DNA of 64,000 bases from Bacteroidota bacterium (GTDB taxonomy: Bacteria > Bacteroidota > Ignavibacteria > SZUA-365), in assembly GCA_014860565.1 (NCBI GenBank), contig JACZJN010000128.1, positions 1 to 64,000 on the forward strand. Reading direction: 5' to 3'. The notes beneath the pieces were generated by a model. The model did no database searches and was not told the origin of the DNA. It worked only from the letters and a program-made list of their open reading frames with translations. The translations under genes were made by a program, and so were the position numbers. Below, piece after piece: positions 43,335 to 53,169 of this stretch. Position 1 is the stretch's first letter. Each line of letters begins with the position of its first letter.

Positions 43335-46300
43335 CTACGTCACATCCTCGGACAGCGCCACTTCCCTCCAACGCTGCAGAAGCGGGAAATACAATGCTGC
43401 TCGGACCGGTCGCGTGTCCCACGCCCGCATCATCCGCGCATAGCGTTCCAGCTGCGGGAGATACAACCGTTCCTGTCCGTCGAGAAACTCCTCGAGCGCG
43501 GCTCCTTCATGCGTGGCGGTTTTATAATCCACGATCCATCGCACGCCGTCTGCATCGACAAACGTCCGATCGATTTTCACGGCGATCACTGCATTCCCTT
43601 CAATCCCGGTGAGCGCGAGCTCGCATTCCGACTCCGCATGCGCGGCGAGGAGCCAGCGTCCTTTTTCATCGGAAAGGATGCGGTCAACCGCCGAGACCGC
43701 ACGTTCGATTATTTCAGAACTGGGATTCGCAAATCCTTCAGCACGGAAGAGTGCACGGAGGAGGACCGTGCGTCCTTCTTTTCCCTCCCCTGTCCAGAAT
43801 GTCGCGCCTTCTTCCGCTATCCTCTGCAACAGGGCATGTACCACAACTCCTGCTGCGCGCGCACCGTGTCCCGCACGCCACTCAAGATCCGTGACCGTGT
43901 ACGCACCGCGATCAAGGACATCCCGGCGCCGAGCTTCCACGCGTATGCTTTCAGCAGGCAGACTCGGTGGTCGCCAATCAGGGGGCACACGACGCAAAGT
44001 GAGGCTGGGTTTTGCCGCTGCATCTTCCGCAACGGATTGTCGATTTCCTGCCGCGCACCATTTCGCATAGCGTTGCTCGATTTCCTCCTGCAACAGCGGC
44101 CAGAGGGAGGCAAAGAATGAACGAGGCCGGGGCGCGTTCAGCACCACTTCTCCTTTTCGCACGCCTTCCTTCATGGTGGCGGAAAGGTACAACATCCGTT
44201 TCGCGCGCGTGGCAGCGACATACAGCATGCGAACGGACTCATGTGACGATTTCATCGCCCGTGTTTTCTTAATGAAGCTGTAGATCGGTTCCGTGTCGCC
44301 GCCGCGTTCACGTACCGGGGCAATGAGAAATTCCAACCCGTTGTCGCCGAGAGACCGGTCCCAGAGCAACAGACGGTCGGCATCCTGACGCGGCACGCCG
44401 TCGAGGCGAGGCAGCACGACGACATCGAACTGCAGGCCTTTGGCCTTGTGCACCGTCATGAGCTGCAGCCGCGGATCCCCTTCCGGGTCAGGTGGAGCGT
44501 AGAGCAGAGACACGCTCTGCTCGAGCAGCGCCACATCATCGATCTCACCGCCTTTGTCGTGTTGCTCCAGGAGCGAAAGGAACGCCAGGGCTGCATCCAG
44601 TTCGGAAGCATCAAGCAGCGCCGGAGCGCCAAGTGAGAGCCAGCAGCCTTCGACAAGACTGCGCAGCGGCAAACGTCCGCGCAGGGATGAAGCCGCCGCG
44701 AGCGCGTCGGTGGTTCTATCCGCTCGTGCGAGCCCGTCTGCACTCAGGCGCTGCCTTCTCTCCGCATCGGCGAGCAGGGCACGCATGGGAGTCGTACCAT
44801 CATTCCGGCAGAGCGCATGGACATCGGAAAGTGTCATGCCGCAGAACGGTGCGCGAAGAACTGCAAGCCAGGCGATGCGATCAGCCGGAAAAAGCAGTGC
44901 GCGCGTGAGAGAAAGGACATCCTGAACCGCACTGCTTCGTGCGAGGGATTCGATTTCCACCGAACGATACCGCAGGCCCGCCGCGCGGAGGACCGGAATG
45001 AGTTCCGCCAGATGCGGGCGTGCACGTACCAGCACGGCGACGGATTCCACCTCGCCGCATTCTTCCCCGTCAAGCACGCGGCGAACAAATGCGGCGATCT
45101 CCCTCGCTTCATCCGCTCTATTCCCCGAGAACTCGACGTTGATCACCACCGCTTCCGCTTCTGCCGGATGAACCGCGACGGATGGTGCATACGCCACGGC
45201 ACCCGCGGCCGCATCACTCGATTCGGGCATCATGTGGGCGAAGGTTTCGTTGACCCAGGATACGATTCCCTCCTGCGAACGGAAATTCCGTGTGATGCGC
45301 ACAACTGTGAGCGGAACATTTCCCAGACGCTTCTGCTGCCATACTTGAAGGAACAGTCCGACCTCCGCTTCACGAAAACGATAGATCGATTGCATCGGAT
45401 CACCGACCAGAAAAAGCGTATGCAGATCAGGGGCGCTCCAGCCGGCAGTCAGCTGCCTGAGCAGGAGGAACTGGCTCGAAGAAGTATCCTGAAATTCATC
45501 GACCAGCAAATGCCGTATCCTGTATTCAAGCAGCAGAGAAAGATCGGTTGGTTCGAGTTCATCACCAAGAGCGCGGCGCGCGGCTGCAGCCACTTCGATA
45601 TGATCGGTCGCATTGCGCCGCGTGAACAACGAGCGCAGTTCCTTGGCGCAGCCATCGAGTATGGCAACCATGCTCCCGACGACGTCCCATTGCGAATCAT
45701 CGAAGCGTGCGGCAGGCAGTGATCGCAGTCCGGCGAGCAGCTGTCGAAATTCCTCATTCTCTGATACCTGTTCGAGCACGGCTATCAGACGGTCTTTCAT
45801 CGGATCGTTTGTCGAAAAACCGAGCCGTATGGTGATACCCCGCGGTTTCCGGAATTCGTCCCCTTCGGTGAGAAGCAGATGCCTCAGACCCAGCCAGAGC
45901 GGCAGGTCGTCTTCCGACGTACCGGGAATCTCCACGCTGCCGAGGCACCCCGCAAGGGCATCCACCGACCGTACGGGATCCGCATCTATCACCGCGGCCG
46001 CATGCGAAGCCAGTGACACCGATTCCTGGAGAACAGGGAGCTTGACGCTTGCGCGAAGTTTCTCGAGATGCGCGGTAATGGTTCGAAGAAGTGAGCGTTC
46101 AAGCATCACACGCGCCGCCTGGCTCTCGATACCGGCGGTGATCAGTTCCATCCACTGATCACGGATGGAAAGCATGTCTACCAGCAAATCCTCGACGCTG
46201 CGAAAGCGGTTATCGAGATGCACGAGCAGCCGACGCACGGCCATACGCATCGGCGCGCCTCCCGACTCGCCGAGCAGCACGGTGCGAACGGCTTCACGAT

Positions 46301-46772
46301 AAAACAACGCACTGTCATCCGTCACGGATGATACAGGACCGAGTCCGGAGAGCCAGGGCATCTGTCGCACGATCCATCCGTTGAGTGCGTCGATAGTAAG
46401 GATGCGCAGACGGCCTGGCTGATCACGCAGCGACCAGCGCTGCTCCGCATCCCTGCGCAGGGCCGCGCGCGCAAGCTGCTGCGTGCGCCGCGCATGTGCG
46501 GAACGGGCATCGGCTTCCCCTGCGGCTCGCAATGCCTGCAGTATCCGTACGCGCATTTCCGTCGCAGCTTTCCGCGTGAAAGTGATGGCGATGATTTCCT
46601 CGGGTGCAGTGACGGTCGACAGCAGTGAAAGGTAGCGTTGGATGAGCAGTTCCGTTTTTCCCGATCCCGCCGGTGCCTGGACAATGAAGGAACGCGTTGT
46701 GTCGAGGGCGGCCTCGCGTGCGTCCATGTCGCGCTGTATGGCTTCCTGGAGCATCAGGCTGGGTTCAGACAT
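43335..46772 (-). CDS. AddA/RecB-like UvrD-type helicase-nuclease
   Basis: A 1145-residue superfamily 1A helicase with a C-terminal nuclease. Walker A is APAGSGKTELL (Lys39) and motif II is LLVDEFQDTSSSQ. Motif IV-VI regions include GDPMQSIYRFREAEVGLF, LQLMTVHKAKGLQFDVVVL and LYVAATRAKRMLYLS. The C-terminal PD-(D/E)xK nuclease has Asp1082 and Lys1084 in WIVDYKTA. It would resect double-strand breaks together with the AddB-like protein upstream. The start at 46772 (MSEPSLMLQE) overlaps the AddB stop by eight bases, so the longer frame is not used. No RecC/RecD or Chi-reader can be pointed to. Confidence 0.92.
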   Translation of the reverse strand: MSEPSLMLQEAIQRDMDAREAALDTTRSFIVQAPAGSGKTELLIQRYLSLLSTVTAPEEIIAITFTRKAATEMRVRILQALRAAGEADARSAHARRTQQLARAALRRDAEQRWSLRDQPGRLRILTIDALNGWIVRQMPWLSGLGPVSSVTDDSALFYREAVRTVLLGESGGAPMRMAVRRLLVHLDNRFRSVEDLLVDMLSIRDQWMELITAGIESQAARVMLERSLLRTITAHLEKLRASVKLPVLQESVSLASHAAAVIDADPVRSVDALAGCLGSVEIPGTSEDDLPLWLGLRHLLLTEGDEFRKPRGITIRLGFSTNDPMKDRLIAVLEQVSENEEFRQLLAGLRSLPAARFDDSQWDVVGSMVAILDGCAKELRSLFTRRNATDHIEVAAAARRALGDELEPTDLSLLLEYRIRHLLVDEFQDTSSSQFLLLRQLTAGWSAPDLHTLFLVGDPMQSIYRFREAEVGLFLQVWQQKRLGNVPLTVVRITRNFRSQEGIVSWVNETFAHMMPESSDAAAGAVAYAPSVAVHPAEAEAVVINVEFSGNRADEAREIAAFVRRVLDGEECGEVESVAVLVRARPHLAELIPVLRAAGLRYRSVEIESLARSSAVQDVLSLTRALLFPADRIAWLAVLRAPFCGMTLSDVHALCRNDGTTPMRALLADAERRQRLSADGLARADRTTDALAAASSLRGRLPLRSLVEGCWLSLGAPALLDASELDAALAFLSLLEQHDKGGEIDDVALLEQSVSLLYAPPDPEGDPRLQLMTVHKAKGLQFDVVVLPRLDGVPRQDADRLLLWDRSLGDNGLEFLIAPVRERGGDTEPIYSFIKKTRAMKSSHESVRMLYVAATRAKRMLYLSATMKEGVRKGEVVLNAPRPRSFFASLWPLLQEEIEQRYAKWCAAGNRQSVAEDAAAKPSLTLRRVPPDWRPPSLPAESIRVEARRRDVLDRGAYTVTDLEWRAGHGARAAGVVVHALLQRIAEEGATFWTGEGKEGRTVLLRALFRAEGFANPSSEIIERAVSAVDRILSDEKGRWLLAAHAESECELALTGIEGNAVIAVKIDRTFVDADGVRWIVDYKTATHEGAALEEFLDGQERLYLPQLERYARMMRAWDTRPVRAALYFPLLQRWREVALSEDVT

Positions 46773-49437
46773 CTTCGTCCTCCGTCTCGGTTGCGTTACC
46801 ACTGCCAATTCGGCAGAAGGCGCGCAGCGTACACCATTCACAGGTTTTTGCACCGTCGCGCGGATCGACGCGCGCATCACCGGACATAAACCCCGCGGCA
46901 AGTTCCGCCAGGATATCCGCCCAACGCGCGCGCAGTTCGGCCCAGTCACCCGCCTCCATCTCCCATTTCTGCAGATATTCGGATGCGGTACTACATTCCT
47001 CCACGGGGGCACCATCGTCGCGAAGACCGGAATAATGGCAATTGCCACGCCGCACAATCGCGAACGCCGCCGCACGCAGCTCTGCTCCCATCGCCTGCAG
47101 ATAGAGGGGAATCTGCGGCTCAGTCGGGCGCGTCGACATCCAATCTGCGACCGATTTATTCCCGCTCTTGTAATCAATCAACATCGCGCTGCCGTCTGCA
47201 AGGCGATCGATGCGGTCGGCCCGCACGTGCAACGTCAATCCTTCCATTCTAATATCATTTCGCACCTCGCACCCCTCCACCCCAAACGGCGTCCGGCTTC
47301 TCTCCACTTCGAGCCATTCACCGAGTAACAACATCAGGCATGCATGCTCAGCCTCGATGAGATGATCGGCGATACGGCGCACACCGAGCGCTGCTTCTTC
47401 CCGCAGCGTCGCATCGACGATTTCATGCAGCAGCCCGCGGAGTTCCTCATCGGACATCGCGCACAGCCGCGTATGGTCCCCCACCCGAAGCCAGAAGCGC
47501 TCCATCGCCGAATGGATCAGGTTGCCGCGGTCAAGCGCGCGCAACCCGTGTTCCACGCGATCGGGCTGTGTCGCGTGAAGCCGCAGTTCCGCGAATGCGC
47601 GGAACGGACAATCCGATTGGCGCGCGATCACGGTTGTGCCGCCTCGGATTCTCTCCTCTTCATCCACCGGCGGAGCCTTGGGATCCTCGAAATTATCGAG
47701 TAACGCACGCGCGCTGCCCATGAGCGCGTGCGGAACATCCGTCCGTTGCGCGTCGCGGTCTTCGAGTGAAAGCGAAGAAAGCAGCGGTGTCGGCAACAGT
47801 TCACGGTCTCCCTCGGCGCGACTACAGGTGAAGGTCACTTTTTCCGCGACGCGGAAGAGCAGTGCTGTCTCCTCCCGCACCTGGGCAAGAAACCGTTCTG
47901 GGATAGCGGCAGGCACACCTGCCCGGTGCTGGAGGTGCAACGGGATGAAGGCGGTGGGACGCGCCACCGGCGGCCATATATCGTCGTTCATTGCGAGGAC
48001 GCGGCAATGCGAAAATCGCAAGCCGACACTCTCCCGCACACCCATGATCTGCACTGGCGCGCCGACGGATCGCGTCTGGAACACACGCTCGGCGGCCAGC
48101 AGTCGAAAACGCCCGAGTGCTTCGGAAAGTGGCACCGCTGCCAGTACCGTGTCGAGAGCGGAGAACTCCTGCAGGAGTTCACGAAACCGTTCGCGTGCCT
48201 GATACTCCCTGCTGCTGAGCTTGCGTTCACCTGGCCAGCCGCATGCATCGAGCAGCTGCAGAAATATCCCTGCCCATTCAGACGCAAGTCGGCGTGCACC
48301 ATCGTACACAAAGCGCTCCAGCGCTTTGAGGAAGTGATCTTCAACTGGACTTGCCTCGATCGAAGCGATATGCAGAATGTCCGACGCGCTTGCTTCACGC
48401 AGGCCCCGGCGGCGTAGTTCCGCATCGAGCAGGGCTCGCCGATTGCCTTGTGCATCCGATCCGCGGAGAAAGGGCGAGTGCAGAATACGCGTCCAGTCCT
48501 CGACAGGCAGATTACCCCGCTGGATCTCGAGCAGAAGAAAGGCAGAATGAATCAATGGTTCATCTATTGCGCGCGGTCCGAGTGAAAGTTCAAAAAGAAT
48601 CTCCGCGTCACCTGAGGGCCGCTGCGTCGAGGCTGGCTGCAGAACGCTGGAAAACACCCGTTCAGTGGGACTCCGCACCAGGTCGAGATGCGGAATGATG
48701 ATTCCGATGTTCTCCTCGTCGCTTTCGAGCAATGTACGGCACCATTGTGCTGCGTCGTGCAGTTCGTCCTCAAAGCAGGGGAAGCGCAGAAGTTCCGCCT
48801 GTGCAGGATCATGCCCGGATGTGTGCACGACGACACGCACACCGGCGGCTTTCAGTACTTTCTGCGTCTCACGAAGCGCGGCATCCGCGGGAAGATCGAA
48901 TCCGACAAACACTATCTCGCGAGGCAGCAGCTGCGGAACAGTGCGTATTGCTTCGATGACGCTCCAGGGCAAGAACGCTGCAGGTGCAACTCCCAGATTA
49001 CGCCAGCGAAGCTCGGCCTGCTCACGCACTTCGAGGAAGGCCGCGGAATCCGCGCCCGATATGACGGCATCCGTATGGAAATGGATATCCCACGCCGCTG
49101 CGAGGGCATGGGCGTCCATCATGGCTGCGGAAAGCTGCAGAGGCTGAAGTACATCACCAAAGATGCCGGCTGCGCTGGCCGCCTGCTCCCATGTCAGGAG
49201 TTCCTGCTGTTCATCCAGTATGATACTCGCAGAAGCATGTGTTTGCAGTCTGTGCGTGTTGTATGCTGCATTGAGACGGCGCTGCCAGGCGCCGAAAGGA
49301 AGGATGTCGGGCGTGCGCCAGACGCTTCGTCCCTCCTCGCGCATCAGTCCGTTCCATGCCTCGACGAGCGCGCGGGAGAGCCTCTGCGTCGCTGCACATA
49401 CCGTCGCGCTGCGGCGGATGGCATCCGCAATCTCCAT
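46765..49437 (-). CDS. AddB-like PD-(D/E)xK nuclease with iron-sulfur cysteines
   Basis: An 890-residue partner of the helicase. The N-terminal part is an inactivated helicase fold. The C-terminal nuclease has Asp755 and Lys757 (MLIDYKSG). Four cysteines in the AddB arrangement, Cys610 (QSDCPFRAF) and Cys866, Cys869, Cys875 (CEWCTLRAFC), would hold a 4Fe-4S cluster that staples the domain. It matches the group annotated as probable DNA repair proteins paired with AddA-like helicases. I start at 49437 (MEIADAIRRSATVC); a GTG at 49500 would overlap the phosphatase gene. Confidence 0.85.
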   Translation of the reverse strand: MEIADAIRRSATVCAATQRLSRALVEAWNGLMREEGRSVWRTPDILPFGAWQRRLNAAYNTHRLQTHASASIILDEQQELLTWEQAASAAGIFGDVLQPLQLSAAMMDAHALAAAWDIHFHTDAVISGADSAAFLEVREQAELRWRNLGVAPAAFLPWSVIEAIRTVPQLLPREIVFVGFDLPADAALRETQKVLKAAGVRVVVHTSGHDPAQAELLRFPCFEDELHDAAQWCRTLLESDEENIGIIIPHLDLVRSPTERVFSSVLQPASTQRPSGDAEILFELSLGPRAIDEPLIHSAFLLLEIQRGNLPVEDWTRILHSPFLRGSDAQGNRRALLDAELRRRGLREASASDILHIASIEASPVEDHFLKALERFVYDGARRLASEWAGIFLQLLDACGWPGERKLSSREYQARERFRELLQEFSALDTVLAAVPLSEALGRFRLLAAERVFQTRSVGAPVQIMGVRESVGLRFSHCRVLAMNDDIWPPVARPTAFIPLHLQHRAGVPAAIPERFLAQVREETALLFRVAEKVTFTCSRAEGDRELLPTPLLSSLSLEDRDAQRTDVPHALMGSARALLDNFEDPKAPPVDEEERIRGGTTVIARQSDCPFRAFAELRLHATQPDRVEHGLRALDRGNLIHSAMERFWLRVGDHTRLCAMSDEELRGLLHEIVDATLREEAALGVRRIADHLIEAEHACLMLLLGEWLEVERSRTPFGVEGCEVRNDIRMEGLTLHVRADRIDRLADGSAMLIDYKSGNKSVADWMSTRPTEPQIPLYLQAMGAELRAAAFAIVRRGNCHYSGLRDDGAPVEECSTASEYLQKWEMEAGDWAELRARWADILAELAAGFMSGDARVDPRDGAKTCEWCTLRAFCRIGSGNATETEDEDV

Positions 49438-49463
49438 CCCGCCCAACTTGGAGAGATGGGATA

Positions 49464-50012
49464 TCACCGCCCCTGTTCCCACTGCCGAACCATATCGCAC
49501 TGCTTACGCGTTTGCGGGGACTGCATGTGTTTCCCTTCTTCGTACTCCCTCAGTGCACTGATCGCGCGCAGGGCCTGTCCACCTGAAGCAATGCCGTGCC
49601 GTGCCAACCAGCACCCTACAACTGTTCCTGTACGACCGACTCCTCCGAGACAATGCACATACACATGGTGTCCGGCTTTCCGTGCCTGGTCGATTGCATC
49701 GAGAATGGCGGTCATTTCCGTTTCGTCGGGTACATCCATATCCTCGATGGGAAAGCGGCGGTAAACGATCGGGGTCCCACGCTGCTCAGCGATCGATGAA
49801 AGAAGACCTTCATACGGCGGAAGCGGACGGCCAAAACGCTGCCCCTCATACACCTCCGTCAGATCGATGAAGCAATCGATTCCCGCATCGAGCAGGGAGA
49901 GAAGGTTCGTTTCGATGTCAGACAACCGGCGGGCTCCGGGATAGGGTCCCGCCATCAGCTGGTCGTCAATATGGTAGCAGCCCTCGAACGGGCCGGCACG
50001 GTCTTGCCCCAT
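49464..50012 (-). CDS. Dual-specificity-type protein phosphatase
   Basis: A 182-residue phosphatase with the signature HCLGGVGRTGT: nucleophile Cys121 and phosphate-binding Arg127. The general acid is probably in PIEDMDVPDETEM. Small size and fold order match bacterial and archaeal dual-specificity/tyrosine phosphatases. GAGGT lies six bases before the ATG. It is the first gene of a unit with the AddAB-like genes (26-base gap), an unusual neighbour whose relation to repair is unknown. Confidence 0.88.
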   Translation of the reverse strand: MGQDRAGPFEGCYHIDDQLMAGPYPGARRLSDIETNLLSLLDAGIDCFIDLTEVYEGQRFGRPLPPYEGLLSSIAEQRGTPIVYRRFPIEDMDVPDETEMTAILDAIDQARKAGHHVYVHCLGGVGRTGTVVGCWLARHGIASGGQALRAISALREYEEGKHMQSPQTRKQCDMVRQWEQGR

Positions 50013-50066
50013 GTCTACCTCAAAAAAGCGAGCGAATCCCTGGTCATTGAAGACAAACTGCCGCGA

Positions 50067-50981
50067 CTATTCTCCTGTCGGAGACGAGATGATGAAAAAC
50101 ACTCCAGTTGTCACCGCCATCATCGCAGGCATATTGCGGGCCTGCGAAATCGAGTACACACCGAGGTTGAGTCCCATTCCGTCGGAGAGCCAGAATGCAA
50201 GTTCCGGGCCGAACATGAGATAACTCTGGTTGTTGCTCGAAAATCCGAAACTCCCACCGTGAAAGTCCGGATCGCCATTGCCCTGAGAGCTGACCGTGCG
50301 CAGGCGCAGCAGCAGCTCAAGCGGGTCCCAAGGCCGGAAACCCACTTCCACTCCGAAATGTATTTCGTCTGAAAACCCGCCGCTCCGGAAATTGTATCCG
50401 CTTTCCACGTGTATGTACAGCGGGTAACCGTCAAAGGAGTGACCGTAGCCAAGTTTGATCAACTGATTGTATTCATTGTCCCCCGCCCAGAGTCCGTCCG
50501 TCTGCGTCGCTTCGCCAAGCGGAATGCCGAAAAGGGCTGTGAACGTGACGACATTATTCGCGCCTGGCCAGATGGCGTAGCGCATCCCCAGTTCGACATC
50601 ACCTGGGGATTGTACGCTGAGAAGCGGAGAATCCGGCGACACCTGGGCAAACAGCTTCCTGAATGCCGGCACGCTGACGATTCCGGAAATATTTTTCGAG
50701 TACCCGTATTCGCTGTAGAGTGTAAGCGTCTGTTCCTCGAGCCGCTGCAAACCGAGCTTCTCGCCCTGTCCACCGTAATACTGCTGGCCGTTGAAGCCGC
50801 GGTAGCCGAGGGAAAGATACGTCGCCTTCCTCTCGAGTGGCCAGGAACCGGCTTCTGTGATTTGCGTGCCCACAAACGTGAGCACCAGGAAAAAGAGAAG
50901 AAAAAGGGAAGGAAAGGACGGGAAGTGAAACGAAGAGAACGGCTTGCAGGCCGGGATGGGGAGATTGTAGCCTTTCTTCAT
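50067..50981 (-). CDS. Predicted outer-membrane beta-barrel protein
   Basis: A 304-residue exported protein with an N-terminal signal (SLFLLFFLVLTFVGTQITEA). Amphipathic strands follow (ATYLSLGYRGFNGQQYYGG, LTLYSEYGYSKNISGIVSV, YIHVESGYNFRSGGFSDEIH), resembling transporter-like or meta-pathway barrel proteins of ~12 strands. No function can be named. The ATG at 50981 is chosen because AGGAC stands before it; 51038 is an alternative. Single gene, ending 54 bases before the phosphatase. Confidence 0.7.
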   Translation of the reverse strand: MKKGYNLPIPACKPFSSFHFPSFPSLFLLFFLVLTFVGTQITEAGSWPLERKATYLSLGYRGFNGQQYYGGQGEKLGLQRLEEQTLTLYSEYGYSKNISGIVSVPAFRKLFAQVSPDSPLLSVQSPGDVELGMRYAIWPGANNVVTFTALFGIPLGEATQTDGLWAGDNEYNQLIKLGYGHSFDGYPLYIHVESGYNFRSGGFSDEIHFGVEVGFRPWDPLELLLRLRTVSSQGNGDPDFHGGSFGFSSNNQSYLMFGPELAFWLSDGMGLNLGVYSISQARNMPAMMAVTTGVFFIISSPTGE

Positions 50982-51080
50982 ATGTAATGTCCTGAATATG
51001 AGATCACTCGCCATTAAAAATACACTTGAAGGATACATTATGCTATAGTTCGGTTGGATTAAATATCCGTAATGCGGGCC

Positions 51081-51198
51081 TCCTGCTTCCTGCTTCCTGC
51101 TTCCTGCCTCCTGCTTCCTGCCTCCTGCCTCCTGCTTCCTGCCTCCTGCCTCCTGCCTCCTGCTTCCTGCTTCCTGCCTCCTGCCTCCTGCCTCCTAC
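51081..51198. repeat. Heptanucleotide tandem repeat, 16 copies
   Basis: Sixteen back-to-back units TCCTGC(T/C), each 7 bases, plus a partial last one. The last base of the unit reads T T T C T C C T C C C T T C C C in order. It lies in the upstream region of the DoxX gene, 93 bases from its start. Seven is not a multiple of three, so every change in copy number shifts any frame crossing it. Confidence 0.97.
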
Positions 51199-51290
51199 AC
51201 GATGAGATGTGGCTGCTGCCGATTCGGCGCGCTTGTGCGTATGCGATCTGGCAAGTACATTTTAGGCATTCAATCCCATTAGGTACCATC

Positions 51291-51737
51291 ATGGCACAGT
51301 TCATCTACACAGAAGCGCATTCTTCCGGCCTGATCGCAAGACTCGTTCTGGGTTTCGTCATACTGCCGCATGGACTGCAGAAGGCGTTTGGCCTTTTCGG
51401 AGGTCAAGGCTTCATTCCCACCCTGGATAGCTTTGACGGGGCGGGGATTTCATACGTCCTTGGCGCGTTGGTCATCGGTGCGGAACTGCTCGGTGCGATC
51501 GGGCTGATTCTCGGCGTATTCGGACGCCTCATGTCTGCCGGCATCATGGCCGTGATGATAGGCGCGATCTTCCTGCGGAATCTGCAGAACGGCTTTTTCA
51601 TGAACTGGAGCGGCATGCAGGAAGGTGAAGGAATCGAATATCACCTGCTCGCGATCGGTCTCGCACTCATCGTGCTCGTCGGTGGCAGCGGTCGTTTTTC
51701 CTTCGATCGCTGGCTGACCAACCGCTACTGGGACTGA
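51291..51737 (+). CDS. DoxX-family membrane protein
   Basis: A 148-residue four-helix membrane protein. The start LIARLVLGFVILPHGLQKAF and the helices LGALVIGAELLGAIGLILG, AGIMAVMIGAIFL and LLAIGLALIVLVGG match DoxX, a broad quinone-or-thiosulfate-related or redox membrane family without a fixed role. The ATG at 51291 is best, although the frame is open through the heptamer tract to an ATG at 51072. AGG is eight bases before 51291. Single gene. Confidence 0.87.
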   Translation: MAQFIYTEAHSSGLIARLVLGFVILPHGLQKAFGLFGGQGFIPTLDSFDGAGISYVLGALVIGAELLGAIGLILGVFGRLMSAGIMAVMIGAIFLRNLQNGFFMNWSGMQEGEGIEYHLLAIGLALIVLVGGSGRFSFDRWLTNRYWD

Positions 51738-51822
51738 CACCTGTCGATCCTTCCCTTCATGAAGACCGGTCAGGCGAACGAGCACACCGTCCAGAATAAA
51801 AGCGAGAGCAGGATTAAACGAC

Positions 51823-53169
51823 ATGCGGCGCAGCATCAAGGAACATCTCCGGGAAACAACATTCCTCGCCATCCCCGTCGCAGTCGGACAGCTGGGACAT
51901 GTCATGCTCGGTGTCACCGACAGTCTCATGGTAGGACGCCTTGGCGAAGTGCCGCTTGCAGCGGCATCACTCGGCCACAGCATTTTTGTCCTCATGCTCG
52001 TATTCGCGGTCGGCGTCTGCAACGCGATAACGCCACTGGTCGCCATTGCCGCAGGCAAAGACAATCATGATGAAGCGGGAATCGTATTTCGTCAGGGACT
52101 GCTCGTCAACGCCGCCTTCGGTGTACTTCTCGTCATTTTCACGTGGCTGATATCCGATTCACTCGTGCTCATGGGACAGTCACCGGATGTCGTCGCGTTG
52201 GCGGCTCCCTATCTCCGCATCATGGGATTCAGCTTCATTCCCATGACGATCTTCTTTTCATTCCGAAATTTTATCGAAGGACTTTCCTTCACCAAGCCGG
52301 CGATGGTAATCATCATACTCGCCAATGGAGTGAATGTCTTCGGCAACTGGGTTCTCATATACGGGAAGCTGGGCTTCCCCGCGCTCGGCCTGAACGGCGC
52401 AGGATTCAGCAGTCTGATGGTCGAGCTTTTCTCTGCATTGCTGCTTGCAGGCTACGTGCTGCGCGAATCGAGCTTTCGACGCTATCACCCGCTGCTGCAT
52501 TTCCGCAGCATCAACCGTCCTGTGATTTCGCGCATTCTACGGCTCGGACTTCCGAGCGGCATTCAGTATGTGTTCGAGGCAGGATCCTTCTCCTTTGCCG
52601 CCATCATGATCGGCTGGCTCGGCGCGACCGCTCTCGCCGCGCATCAGATCGCCCTCAGTCTCGCGTCGGTGAGTTTTATGATCACCCTCGGCATCGCGAA
52701 CGCGGCGACGATCCGCGTTGGAAATGAAGTCGGCCGGGGAGACGGACACGAGGTGCGCCGGGCAGGCTTCTCCGCGGTGTTCATGGGAATGACGATGATG
52801 GGAATGGCAGCGATCAGTTTCATCGTGCTGCGAAATATCCTCCCCACACTTTACATCGACGATCCTGCCGTTATTGCGATCGCCTCCCACCTCCTGATCC
52901 TTGCCGCGCTTTTCCAACTCTCTGATGGAATGCAGGTGGTCGGACACGGTATTCTCCGGGGAATGACCGATGTCACAATCCCGATGTTCATCGCGGTCTT
53001 CGCGTACTGGGGCATCGGTATTCCGACAAGTTATATCCTCGCGTTCATCGTCGGGTGGGGACCCGAAGGTGTATGGATGGGCTTTGTCGCCGGCCTTACC
53101 ACGGCTGCGTTGTCATTCGTCTTTCGCTTTCACCTGTTGAGCCGACGCATGATCGCTTCCGGCGTTTGA
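51823..53169 (+). CDS. MATE-family multidrug/Na+ efflux protein
   Basis: A 448-residue transporter with about twelve membrane helices in two bundles. The start ETTFLAIPVAVGQLGHVMLG and VTDSLMVGRLGEVPLAAASL, then LGLPSGIQYVFEAGSFSFAA and ATALAAHQIALSLASVSFMI, match NorM-like MATE proteins. These export cationic drugs or dyes in exchange for Na+ or H+. Its end overlaps the convergent tcdA gene by 57 bases. Confidence 0.94.
   Translation: MRRSIKEHLRETTFLAIPVAVGQLGHVMLGVTDSLMVGRLGEVPLAAASLGHSIFVLMLVFAVGVCNAITPLVAIAAGKDNHDEAGIVFRQGLLVNAAFGVLLVIFTWLISDSLVLMGQSPDVVALAAPYLRIMGFSFIPMTIFFSFRNFIEGLSFTKPAMVIIILANGVNVFGNWVLIYGKLGFPALGLNGAGFSSLMVELFSALLLAGYVLRESSFRRYHPLLHFRSINRPVISRILRLGLPSGIQYVFEAGSFSFAAIMIGWLGATALAAHQIALSLASVSFMITLGIANAATIRVGNEVGRGDGHEVRRAGFSAVFMGMTMMGMAAISFIVLRNILPTLYIDDPAVIAIASHLLILAALFQLSDGMQVVGHGILRGMTDVTIPMFIAVFAYWGIGIPTSYILAFIVGWGPEGVWMGFVAGLTTAALSFVFRFHLLSRRMIASGV

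Noticed and set aside
51081-51198. Possible protein-coding repeat on the minus strand (QEAGGRR-type)
   Set aside because: A seven-base repeat is open in all frames by composition; no start signal or conserved flank supports a protein.
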